A stretch of 64,000 nt of DNA. Source: Odontocerum albicorne. Taxonomy: Eukaryota > Arthropoda > Insecta > Trichoptera > Odontoceridae. This document shows positions 33,140 through 43,923 of this stretch, piece after piece (the stretch's first letter is position 1; each line of letters begins with the position of its first letter). The position numbers and the translations under genes are program-made. The notes beneath the pieces were generated by a model. That model saw nothing but the letters and a program-made list of their open reading frames with translations, did no database searches and was not told the DNA's origin. The stretch is from the NCBI GenBank assembly GCA_949825065.1, contig OX463842.1, positions 31,151,723 through 31,215,722 on the forward strand. The letters run 5' to 3'.

Positions 33140-33262
33140 ATACATAATTAACAGAAAACCAGGCTGATTTTTTTTATATTCTGAGTTCTAACGGGAATCG
33201 AACCCGCAAAATCCGGGTTGGGAGATAAACGTCTTACCAACTAGGCTACGAAGGTCGTCACA
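33140..33262 (-). repeat. tRNA-SINE family A, head and linker
   Basis: Minus strand: GACGACCTTCGTAGCCTAGT, TGGTAAGACGTTTATCTCC, then GCGGGTTCGATTCCCG, an excellent box B. The linker (AAAAAAAATCAGCCTGG) follows and the tail is missing. Confidence 0.75.
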
Positions 33263-34599
33263 CAATTCACAAACTTTAAATTCAAAAAACTAGTAAGCTA
33301 ATATGAATATTGAGTTTGAGAATATTATAAATTTTACTAAGTAGTAATTTAGTTATTAGAATTTTATAAAATGTAATTAATTGGATTTACCAGCGTTTAT
33401 TTCGGTTTATTAAAATGTATTATTTGGGCTTTATTAAGAGCTTTGCAGAGTGTTTCCTTCGGTATTCTTTTTGATGTGGATGATCAAAGAACATTGATGT
33501 ACCATAGTGGTTGTTAAAAGCTCCGTGATGTGTGCGGTAGTACCTGAGGAAGTGGAAATAGGATTGTGGGTGAGGTCAAAAAGATGAAGTCGTTAATGTA
33601 GAGCAGTAAAATATAAAACGTTCTTATCCTTTAAATCGAGACCACGTGAGGTGCTTTAAATGTACTTAGCGAAATTAGGATTTTTTAAACGTAGTTTTTT
33701 GACGATAATTTGAAACTGTCAAGAGGGTCGTAAAATCGACTACCAGCAATTTTAGTGACCTAGTTGATAAATCGCCTATCTCATGAGATCTTTCAATTGA
33801 TATTTTTTGTAGCAGTTCAAAAGCTTTATTGGTCAAGGTTTAAAAGAAAACTTCATTAGTCTATTTTGCAGTTATTTACAAGTTTGGAAATGAAAGTTAT
33901 ATAGTCTGTTTTTTAATTAAACCATTTATTTAAGAAAAATAAATCCAAGATTCAAACAACACTGAACATTTTTTGGCCGCTTGTTGTTTTGTTTATTATA
34001 TCATGAATTATTAATCAGCAGTTAAGCCTGTTTTCTTTTTTCATTTTGTATAAGAAAAATAATTGTTCCTATAATCACAAATAAAATCTCATAAACTTGT
34101 CGTTATTGTAACAAAAAATAATAAACAACAAATCAATTTGTTCTCGTATACATAGTTTTTTGTAGTGCTTAGAGGAAATAAATGTGTTTGTGTGGTGAGG
34201 GGATTTCATAAGATTGCTGCTGGCCTTTTGCCAACATGTAAATGGCTTATGAATAAAGTATTTTCTATCATTACGTCAACAACAAAGTTACCTCTTTATG
34301 ACAATTCATAATAGAGTATGGAATAACTCTGTAGGAAAGTTCAAATAGAATTATATGTTAGGATTCATGTATTACAACTGTAAAAAATATAAATAATTGG
34401 AAAGACGCAGAAAAGGGAAATTGATATTTTAATGTTATTTTCATTCTACTGTTTTGCGTTAAATCCTGATTAGGATCGCGTGATTGTCTTATAACTTTAA
34501 AATATCCCATAAAGAGGAAATAAACCCTTTTTATTTATTTTTTTCTAAAAAAACTCATCAATTGTTAATTAGACTTGATGGTAACACTTTTATGTTATA
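33263..34599. other. intergenic, nothing recognised
   Basis: No supported feature. Confidence 0.45.
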
Positions 34600-34776
34600 T
34601 TCTGATTCATGGTCTATCAACCCGGCGTTTGCGGGCTCTTTTCCCGTTGAAGCACATTTTTTTTCAAAAAAAGGATTCTAGACAAGCTTTCTCAAAAGAC
34701 CTCTTTAACATATTTCTGGTTGGTTGTAAGAGATTACCACATGGCAATATTACCGCCAGGTTGTACTGTATACAAC
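34600..34776 (+). repeat. tRNA-SINE family A, decayed head and good tail
   Basis: Plus strand: the tail AAAGACCTCTTTAACATATT, TCTGGTTGGTTGTAAGAGAT, CACATGGCAATATTACCGCC and GGTTGTACTGTATAC is well preserved. The head (CATGGTCTATCAACCCGGCG, then CTCTTTTCCCGTTG) is strongly diverged from the family. Confidence 0.65.
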
Positions 34777-36185
34777 AAAGTGTAATTTTCCTTTTCGATG
34801 TGTTCAGTGTTTCTCAAAAATGTATCATAAAAATAATAAATAATATCCTGCCTAATATTCCACAGTGTATCGGGTCCTTAATGTTGCCAACTTACACTTC
34901 AAACCTATTCTCTGACACTATAATAAAAACGACCTCAACGAAGACATATACCATGCATGGCAACTGACCATCTCTAGAGTAAGAACATCACTTGCCTAAA
35001 GGCAACATGCCTATCTGGTTCGCATGGAAAGATACAGAAAATATCTTATTCATTCGAAAGATGTTCTTATAAATGAAACATTTTTCAAATTTATATAAAT
35101 GATAATGCCTCCATGACACAACGAGATATCGAATTGAATAAAGAAAAAATGGTGCGAAAAATTCCGGCACTGTATCGAAATATGGTCGTAGTTGCGATGG
35201 AAGTTTGAGTACTAGAGCTTGCAGGAGTAAGTTGTAGAAAAAAAAATGGAGCGAACTCTTAACTTTAATGTGTTTTTTACTGAGTGTAACGAAGGACATT
35301 GTGAAATGAGCTAGTGAATTCTTCGAAAAGTACTCGTACATCGAACGTTGACTCTCGATGAGAATTTATAGCAAAACTATTAAATAATTAATCAACAATC
35401 GTTAAAAAGCGTCAACCAATTTATTCATGTGTCCACTTTAAATTACCTTTTTTTGTCGTGTTTTTCATATAACATATAAACATACATCAATTTGTTTTGT
35501 TAATAAATAAATAAAATAAGTTGATTTGATTAGTTTTCAAACTTGAAATTTTAAGCTTTCAAAAATATCAGCGATGCCCTCGTTTATCTTGTTATCTTTC
35601 CACACATTCCATAAAAGATAATGAATACGCTAATGGATTTTAAAAACTTATTTTTAACACATTCATCATTACATATATTCGATTCCTAAAATGAAGTACG
35701 AGTATATTATTAAAAATATTCGCAAATTACGAATACTGTGTTTGGGACGTTATTTTCAAATGTTGGAAATCGACCAAAACCTTGGTGTTATTTCCAACAT
35801 TTAATTTCTAAAACCTTATCAAAAAATTAAAAGTTTATACAACCAATGATACCTATGAAAAATTACAGAATAAAATCCTTCGGTTTATAACATCCACCCT
35901 TTCTCTTAATTGCTGGTCTCCAATAAATTGTTTTCATCCAATCGGTAACATAAATTAAAAACTTAATAACGTCCGGTTATACCGTAATGTTTTCAACGCA
36001 CTTAAGTGTATCCATTAGTACTGTGTTATTGGAAGCTTTGATTGGGCGGGAATAGTTATCGATTTGTTCCTGTGTACACAATAATAAAGTGGGTTGTGTT
36101 TTGTTTAATTTATCGTATTTTTATCTTATGATGATTACATTAATTGCAATTTAACAAATAACATTATGTATGTACTCTTATCGTC
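34777..36185. other. intergenic, nothing recognised
   Basis: A 117-codon minus-strand frame at 34988-35341 is rich in Phe, Leu, Ser and Tyr, as chance frames are here. I do not call it. Two TACTCGTA/TACGAGTA motifs occur near 35332 and 35697. Confidence 0.4.
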
Positions 36186-36250
36186 AGTGCTAGTGGTCTA
36201 ATGGTAAACATGCTTGCTAAGCATTTTTTTGTTTCATGTTTGATATTCCC
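36186..36250 (+). repeat. tRNA-like SINE head, family B-like
   Basis: The plus strand reads GTGCTAGTGGTCTAATGGTA, then AACATGCTTGC and a box B-like CATGTTTGATATTCCC. It resembles the family B head (GTGGTCTAATGGTTAGCAT). No family B body is recognised after it. Confidence 0.45.
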
Positions 36251-36439
36251 AGCGAATTCAAACAACGTACTGATTTTTTTTATGCCCTATTTATCTGAAT
36301 TTGTTATTAAGTAGTTTCTAAGTTGCCTTACGAGTATTTTCTCAGATAATGGAAGAGTTATGAGAGATATCGAGTGACGTGAAGCGATATGAAACAATGT
36401 CAATGGAGTACTAAAACATTTAACATATAATTTACAGTC

Positions 36440-36960
36440 GAACTGGAGAGTATTAAAATCTACTCAGATGATAGTCCACAATAGTATTTTAGTACCAATT
36501 TTGATGTATGGGAGTGAAACGTGGGCATGGAAAAATACGGAAAACATCCGAATGCTGTAGAAATGCGTGCACTTGGAAGAATACGTGATAATGTATGACA
36601 CAATACGGAATTAGGTGATTAGTGATGAATATGAACTTATGGCTGTTGTGTTAAGTAAGATGAAGAAGATCACTCTGAGATGGTTTGGGCATTTAGAGTG
36701 AATAAATGAAGAAAAACTAACAAAAATATATAGTGCAAATGTGATTGACAGATGTAGTAGAGAAAGACCAAAAAAAGCATGGCTGGATCAAGTGAACAAT
36801 ATTTTGAAAGAAGGTAATGTAAGGAATTGTATGAGATGGCGTATACATGTGGAAGATGCTAAATCTATGTGTCGAGATAGGAAATTCTGGCGTTGTGTCC
36901 TCGTGCTTACCCTGACAGGGAAATGCCGTGATGTTATGTATTTACAGAAAGAGAAAAATA
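36440..36960 (+). pseudogene. LINE ORF2 C-terminal region and 3' end
   Basis: The plus strand reads HNSILVPILMYGSETWAWKN, then, with stops and frame changes, LRWFGHLE, LTKIYSANVIDRCSRERPKK, AWLDQVNNILKEGNV and LTLTGKCRD. The order (LMYGSETW, RWFGHLER, IYSANV, GRPRK.WLDQVNDILKEGNV) is diagnostic of the post-RT part of a non-LTR retrotransposon. It is the most complete copy of this C-terminal region in the window. At least three stops make it dead. The reverse transcriptase and endonuclease are missing. Confidence 0.85.
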
Positions 36961-37296
36961 GAAATACATCTACCTGTCGAATGCTGCAGTAGATTAAGCC
37001 TGTGCGGCCTCCTTAGCGAGTCTTGCCGCCGGAAACAGTATATGGTTGCTGATATGTAATAGTATTTTACACAGGAATATTTCGTTTTTGGAGGTTTAAT
37101 GATACATATGACTTTACCAATATTTATTAATGTGATTTTCACTTTATTAACACATCGATTTTTATCTAAAATACGGGTTAACTGTTTTCGTCAGATACAA
37201 GGGAGATATGATGACGATGATTCCTGCCATAATGAGGAACGAGTACATCATTGTACTGTCTTAGCACGACAACTGACGTTAATTAACCCCTGACAA

Positions 37297-37740
37297 GATG
37301 GAACTCACTTAAAAAATATTGATGGTGTATACGATTCAGCACAGTGCTTTTAACACAATGCTAACTGAACAGGCAGCAACACCACACGTTTTTTTTAAAT
37401 TGGGTGACACAGGATTATTTTTCTCGGGACGCCAGAGGAGATGGAACTCACTTAAGGAATACTGAGGGTGCATATGATTCAGCACAGTGCTTTCAACACA
37501 ATGCACACTAAACAAGCAGCAACATCACACGTCTTTTTCTAAATTGCGTGACACGGGATCATTTTTCACGGAACACCAGAGGATATGGAACTCACTAACG
37601 GAATACCGATGGTGCATACGATTCAGCACAGTGCTTTCAACACAATGCACACTGAACAAGTAGTAACACCACATATCTTTTTCTAAATTGCGTGACACGG
37701 GATCATTTTTCATGGAACCCCAGGAGAGATGGAACTCACT
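37297..37740. repeat. minisatellite with 143-144 bp unit, 3 units
   Basis: ATGGAACTCACT recurs at about 37298, 37441, 37585 and 37729, giving periods of 143, 144 and 144 bp. Each unit contains GATTCAGCACAGTGCTTTCA, CACAATGCACACTGAACAAG, CTTTTTCTAAATTGCGTGAC and ACGGGATCATTTTTC. Because 144 is a multiple of three, a minus-strand frame stays open through two units; I treat it as a by-product, not a gene. Confidence 0.93.
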
Positions 37741-37888
37741 AAAGATCGCTTTTAAAAATATTTTTATATAAATTGTATATTTAATATAGGGCATGAAGTT
37801 TAAAGAGAAAAATATGGTAATATTATATTATAAAAGTAAATAAAATTTTTTTTGTACTTTATTTCGTTTTCAGTGCATGCGACACGAC

Positions 37889-38075
37889 GACCTCCGTAGT
37901 CTAGTTGTTAGACACCTGTCTTCTAACCCTGAGGTTCGAGTTGAACTCCCATTTGTACTAATTTTTTTAAAAAGGTATCAGTTTAGTTTTCACTTCAGAC
38001 GTCTTAAACATTTTTCTGGTTGGTTTTAAGATATTGTCACATGGCAATAAACCCTTCAGGTTGAACTGTATAATC
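37889..38075 (+). repeat. tRNA-SINE family A, full length, plus strand
   Basis: The head is GACCTCCGTAGTCTAGTTGT, then TAGACACCTGTCTTCTAACC and box B-like GGTTCGAGTTGAACTCCC. The linker has TTTTCACTTCAGACGTCTTA. The tail is TTTCTGGTTGGTTTTAAGAT, CACATGGCAATAAACCCTTC and GTTGAACTGTATAA. This is the best full-length plus-strand copy. Confidence 0.8.
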
Positions 38076-39016
38076 AATATAATCTGATGGACGCATTGCC
38101 ATTTTTTCTCAATCTACCACAAAAAATCGTGACTACGAATAAATTAGAATTTTCAAGCGTATATTTTTTTTGGCTTAATAAACTAAGTGAAGGAATCTAA
38201 AAAAAGGATACCAGGATTCCACGAAATGAAAATCTTGCGTTACAGTTAACTCCGGTAAAACAAATATTTTTATTGTGATACGAATTAAGTCAGACGAATT
38301 CCAGTGTTGTTCGGTAACTTATAATTTGATTATTGCAGCTATTGTATATCCTTATGTCAAGTTAGTATTTTGTACTAACGATCTTTTTTGTCGGTGATTA
38401 TGTAGTATATATAAAAAAATATAATATGTTGCCGTGTATAATAAGGCGTTTGAATGGGAAAATTATTAATATGAATTCTAAAAAAGTAATTGTTTTGTTT
38501 GGGCACGTACACACGCATTTACAAAGTAACCAAAATACTTTTGATTCCTACAAAAAATCTTGTGAAAACATCTAACAAAATATATAATTAAAAAAAAAAA
38601 AAATTTTCATTATCACTATACTATGCGAAGATTCTCAATGAACAAAAAAAATATTTCATTAAATAATTTAAAAAAAAACTAAAATTTCACTATCTTCAAT
38701 TTGTATTTTAAATAATATACAAAAAAAATCTTAATATTATAAAATGTTTAAAAAAAAGTAAAAAATATTTTGTTCGTTAAATGTGTAATCATAGAAAATT
38801 TTATGTGAATTGTTTTCATTCCTCGATTTCCGCGGTATACTCGTATATGTTCTAAGAAAATTCACGTGAATCGAAATTGCGCAAATTGAGTCAAGTAATT
38901 TCTACGAAATCGGAAGATACGTTCTAGAATATCGAAATTTGCGTAAATGAAGGTACACAACTTATCTAAATGTCCTAAATAAAGATATAAAAAATGCATA
39001 AAGGGATTCACTAACC
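38076..39016. other. AT-rich intergenic DNA, nothing recognised
   Basis: Poly(A)-rich stretches at 38590-38770; no supported feature. Confidence 0.5.
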
Positions 39017-39722
39017 CAGGGATCCCCAAACTACGGCTCGCGGGACAGATCCGGCCCGCGAGGGCTTTTCATGCAGTCCGCGGATGCTTTTTAAAATATT
39101 ACTTAAAATATTACCTATGTATGTCACATATAAAATATATCCATTTTTTTTACAAAAAAAAATACTTGAAAACATACGATATTTTTAAGCAAACATATTT
39201 GCACGCTTCATAGCGCCGATGTCCAAACGGACTGCGATGTGCTGTTAGCAATACGCGTGTTCACTCTAAAGTCACTGTGATAAAACACAGTTGCGTGTAT
39301 AAACAGAGTATGCGGGAGGGTAGCGGGGACGAGAAAGAGCAACTATTCGGAATTGTTCGATAATCATTTGCAAGATTTAAAAAAAATTGGTGTTTCTAAT
39401 TTAACACCTAATATTAATAAAGTACAATAGTTCTGGCAACAAAGCAACAAGCCCATAGTTCTCATTAGCCCTATTTCAATGTCGGTGGCGAATTGAAATA
39501 TCTGAATATTATTTTTATTTGTATAGTTTATAAAATATTAATTATATCATTATTAAGAAAAATGTATTAGTTTAATTATACCTGATATATTGCAATTATT
39601 AGAGTTTAAATTATTGTTAAACGTATGTAGTTTTCTATGTTTTTTTTTTTTAAATCCGGCCCACTTAGCAATTTCAATACTCTTATATGGCCCTATTCTT
39701 AAAAAAAGTTTGGGGACCCCTG
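39017..39722. mobile_element. non-autonomous hAT-type element (706 bp) with perfect target duplication
   Basis: The left end is CAGGGATCCCCAAACTACGG; the right end read inward is CAGGGGTCCCCAAACTTTTT. CACTAACC flanks both sides exactly (39009-39016 and 39723-39730), an 8-bp target duplication as made by hAT transposases. Subterminal sequence is GC-rich (GATCCGGCCCGCGAGGGC, and TCCGGCCCACTTAGCAATTT on the other side). No transposase frame exists inside. The ends resemble the widespread CAGGGGTCCCCAAACT class of hAT elements. Confidence 0.93.
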
Positions 39723-39730
39723 CACTAACC

Positions 39731-40700
39731 GAATAAAAATTTAAAAAAAGTATCAAAAATTCAAAAAAGACATCATTATTTATTAGTTTTAATAATAAGT
39801 TTTACTATGTTACCAACTTTTTAACGTGAGAATAAAATAAAGTAAATGAAATGTGACTGTTAATTGTTACATGTCTGTAGCTATTTATTGTGTTGCTAGT
39901 TTCCTCTCGTCCGATCTGACCTTCAGTGCCGAGCACGCTGTTTGAACCGAGAGCTCAGTCATCCAGATGTGTAATTCACTAGACAAAATTTAAATCATGT
40001 GGAAATCGATTGTCTTTTAAAAAAACATTTTTTTAACCCTGTGAAGTAAATACTGCGTAAATAGAGGAATATTTGTATTCTCATAAAAAGTAGCGGCATT
40101 TTTAATACTATAAAATATGTTTTCGAACTAAACATTAATCTCAAGTTTGGGCGTACATTTTTTTCGTTTATAGATTTTGTGTTTGTCTGCCTTCAAAGTT
40201 TCTCTTCTAGCTTCATAACGACATAACGACATGGATCCAATAGAGATTTGTCAATTGATAATTTCAGTTGTTTGAAATTCAAGGTTTTTGGTATTATTCG
40301 CTGCTATATAAATTAGAACGTTGATACATAGACCGTTTTGTGTCGGAGTAAATATTCTTTAATATCAGGCCAATGCCATCTGCAAGGTTTTTGTGGTCTA
40401 ATTGCACTTTTGTGAATGTCTTAAACAATCAGTATGTTTTCATTCATATATTTAAGACTGGATCAGCTGTTTTAATTTGAACATTTATCGTTTACATGGC
40501 ATATTTTAAGAAAGATAATTATCTGCATTGCCTTTTCTATTTGATGGTTTGTAATACAATTCATTAAAAATCAATTAACATATTTTTAGATATGCAAATG
40601 AAAGTGAATTGGAATGATTTGAATTCGAAGTAATGTCGTTGTAATAAAGGGAAAACGATTGACATTATATTTAAAAATTGTATTACGCTTTATTTATATA
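39731..40700. other. intergenic, nothing recognised
   Basis: A slightly GC-richer patch at 39900-39965 (GATCTGACCTTCAGTGCCGA) is unassigned. Confidence 0.4.
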
Positions 40701-40870
40701 CACGGCAACCTAGTGGGTTAAAGTACGAGTATATACAACAATCAACCAGAAATATGTTGAAGAGGCCTTAAATGAAAACCAGACTGAAATTCTTTTTTTA
40801 TGTGTGTTCCAACGTGATTCGAATCCATAACGCTCTGGCTGGAAGGCAGGCGTCTTACCAACTAGAAAAT
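40701..40870 (-). repeat. tRNA-SINE family A, near full length
   Basis: Minus strand: TTGGTAAGACGCCTGCCTTC, then a box B-like GGATTCGAATCACG. The linker has TTTCAGTCTGGTTTTCATTT, then AAGGCCTCTTCAACATATTT and CTGGTTGATTGTTGTATA. The GGCAATATCCCGCC segment has been partly replaced by sequence containing TACGAGTA. Confidence 0.7.
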
Positions 40871-41739
40871 AATTTGAAGCGTAGTAGGAAAAGTCACAGA
40901 GTTGCAAGAAACATATTATGCATGTTTATTATAATTATTAAACATAAAAATGTAGAACGTATTGCTTATCAATTTATTATCTTAAAAGCTTTTTATTATT
41001 TTATTCTTGGTACAGTATCTCTAAATAATTAATGTGATATAAAAGGAATGTATGATATGTCTATAGGCTTAACATATAACCGGTGTGCGAACTGTTGAAG
41101 TTTTTAATAACAGTTTAATTACTTTTGTTGACATACAAAAAATGCCTTTCTTTCTTGTAAAATGACCTACAATATTTTAAGATAAATATTTTAAAATACA
41201 ATTTATTTATTTACAGCTTTTTTATATTTTTCACGTTTCAAGTCATTTTGAGCGATAACAAATTGTTAAAAGCTTACAAATGTTTCAATGATTTTCTCTC
41301 GTTACAATAGTTGTTAACCCTGGGCGGAAAGTTGCGGTTTGTTCGACACTTCTCTGACCCCTTTCTATCCCAAGAAATGTATTATTGAATCTGTACCAGT
41401 TGTACTTAACTCTTTGCTCTGTAGTTTTTTTATTAATTTCATTAATGTACACTACGCGTACATTCTCCTATTATCGACGATAATTTCCATTAATGAATAT
41501 ATTATTTTAGAGTATGTTCTTATAAAAATATTTATTTAAGTCTATAGAAAAAGAATGTAGTCATTTTTAGCACATAAGTGGGCTGTATTCCTTTTTGCGA
41601 CTTTTTAAAATGGACTAAAGAAAGCACATGTGATGATAAGAATCGCACATTAGTCAGGATATTTGAACCCACGTATACATAGGGAACGCACCGAATCGGT
41701 TACATTTCATTGAATCAAACTTATATTGACAGAATAAGG
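40871..41739. other. intergenic, nothing recognised
   Basis: No supported feature. Confidence 0.45.
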
Positions 41740-42380
41740 AATATGCGGATTGAAAGAAGATTTAGTGCTTAAATAAAAAAAGAGCATCGAGATGGGTTAA
41801 TTATATAGAAAGAATCAGTGGTGAAAGATTTACAAAAATAATGTTTATGTAATAATATAAAAATATAGTATAGAACTGTATTATTCGACTGGGGGTACGT
41901 GTACCTCAGGGAGTACGCGAGAGATTAGCAAGAAACAAAAATTTGTCGCGCAACATAAAATACGCGACAGTTTGTTGTGAAACACAAAATATGTGTAAAA
42001 AATAAACACATTATAAGCACTTAGAATTCAAGGGTAGAAGTTTATTTGTAGTAACATTTAGAAGACTTACATAAAATATATATGTTACAAAAATTAAAAC
42101 GTGGTTCTTTGGGGGTGCGTGAACAAAAAAACGTTGAATTATGATGGTGTAGAAGGTACGAGAATTATAGAAAGACCTATAAAACCGTGGCACGGTCAAA
42201 TCAATCAAATTCTGAAAGATGGAGTGAAAAGTATTTATTATACAAAGTACGCATGAGGTGTATGGATATAGCAGAAGCCAAAGATGTGTCCCAAGATCAA
42301 ATTAACAGGAGATCTCTTCTCTTTGCCTACCCCAATAGGAACGTCGCGTGATGGCGATGATGAATCAAACTTGTGTGTGT
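41740..42380 (+). pseudogene. LINE C-terminal remnant interrupted by an insertion
   Basis: The left part (41740-41845) reads RWVNYIERISGERFTKIMF, the RW.GH.ER.S..R.TK.IY block. The right part (42165-42380) reads RPIKPWHGQINQILKDGVKS, then MRCMDIAEAKDVSQDQ and FAYPNRNVA, the GRP.K.W..Q.N.ILK.G block and 3' end. In intact relatives these blocks are about 10 residues apart; here about 320 bp intervenes. Stops and frame changes are present. Confidence 0.7.
41850..42160. mobile_element. insertion inside a LINE remnant, unclassified
   Basis: The inserted stretch contains CTGGGGGTACGTGTACCTCA near its left side and TTCTTTGGGGGTGCGTGAAC near its right. The GGGGGT.CG words in inverted or direct context recall hAT ends of the CAGGGGTACGCGAAC type. 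Exact borders and a target duplication could not be fixed. Confidence 0.4.
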
Positions 42381-43591
42381 AATAGTTTATCTAAATTTAA
42401 GTGTTTGATAGTTTTTCATAATGATAGGAGACTTATGTTCACCCTGTTTTTTTTAATATCCCTTTTTTTTTAAACACTTTTTTATCAAGTCTGGCTTGAA
42501 CCCAAATTTTAACCATATACAATTTTTTTTTCATTTATGTTGTGTCACCATTATTACATCTTGTTTATTTTCTTTCTTTGGTTTACTCGATCAACTTCTC
42601 ACTGAATAATCGAATGAACGCAATGAAAAAATATTTTATCTGCGTTTAATTTATAAAAGTACGTTGAAATCTACTTTTATTTTTTCGAGGTCTTCATATA
42701 AAGATGAAATGTCGATTTTTTATTCTGAATCATGTACGAGTATAACTCTATGTCAAGACTTCGAAATGTTCGTATTTTTTTTTAGTCATCATGTTTAATT
42801 ACTCATACGTGTAGTTACACTTTTTTTTACCACTTACGAGTGTGTACGAGTATATCAACTGACACATTGATGATTTTCAGATGGTTTTAAAATCTTGAGT
42901 TTTTATCAATTTTTGTAGCAATTTAAACCGAAATTAAGCTAAATGGTTTAATAATAAATTTCGCTCGTGAGCAGAGAGTTGAACACCACGATGTACCTAC
43001 ACAATAAAACGAACCTTCACTTCCAGGGGAAGAGAAGGCTTTCTTCTCATTTTAAAATGTTCTGGAAAGTTTCTGTTTAATTTTGCACCATGAAAAGGTT
43101 CGCGAGTTGGCCCTTGGCGCTAGGTATAAGTACAAAGTACTCCAGGCACTTGCAGAGGTGGTGAATGTTCAATTTCAGCATTCGCTGCAAGCGATGATAA
43201 TTTTTAATGCAACTTGCATAAAATGAATGAATATTTAAGTGAACATAAAAATGAAAACACAATACCGTAAGAACAAGTTAATTTGATAGTAAACACATTA
43301 ATTTGACTGCTAGAACGTTGTGAAAAGATATTGTTTTATATACTCGTAATATTTATTAAATTCACTGCGGAAAGGAACTATCAAGTTTGTTAGCTACTTG
43401 GAGCTAATTGTTAGTATATCGTATATTCTATTTTGCTTTAGCATTACTAAAACATATACTAAAAAAATAATCTATTTTCTACAAGCAAGGAACGTATTCA
43501 ATAGAATATTTTTGAATTTTTTATTTAACACTGTTAAAGGAGTATAAAAATAATCTATTAGCGATGAGCTATCTGAATGAAAAATATAAGT
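42381..43591. other. AT-rich intergenic DNA, nothing recognised
   Basis: Three TACGAGTA/TACTCGTA motifs occur near 42735, 42846 and 43340. No coding signal was found. Confidence 0.45.
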
Positions 43592-43829
43592 ATTTTGTAA
43601 TTTGTTTAGTCTAACACTGTTTATTCCACTTTATATAATGATATACCACTACCGGTTTTCACCTCATCATCAGGGGAGCACAAACAAGTATTGTTTGTGC
43701 TCCCATGATGATAAGGTGAAACTCTTGAAACCGGTAGGGTTATACCGTTATATAAAGTGGAATAAATAGTGTTTGACTTAACATATTACAATGTCTTTAA
43801 TCCTCCACAGTGCTAGTGCCTTAACTATA
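43592..43829. mobile_element. fold-back hairpin element, long copy
   Basis: Left arm: TTTTGTAATTTGTTTAGTCT, AACACTGTTTATTCCAC, TACCGGTTTTCACCTCATCA, TCAGGGGAGCACAAAC. The arms mirror around AAGTATTG. Right arm: GTTTGTGCTCCCATGATGAT, AAGGTGAAACTCTTGAAACC, GGTAGGGTTATACCG, GTGGAATAAATAGTG, ending TGCCTTAACTATAAATAAT. It is the same family as 17219-17457. Here the core CTGATGATGAGG has changed to ATGATGATAAGG on the plus strand. Confidence 0.88.
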
Positions 43830-43923
43830 AATAATAAGAAGTATTTTGTTTTATAAACTGTTTTCAATTTTTTTATTACGGTAATAAGTTGGGATACACT
43901 AGGAAAAAGACATGATTAGAAAT

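Noticed and set aside
34988..35341. 117-codon minus-strand frame
   Set aside because: Phe/Leu/Tyr-rich peptide without motif, overlapping other chance frames.
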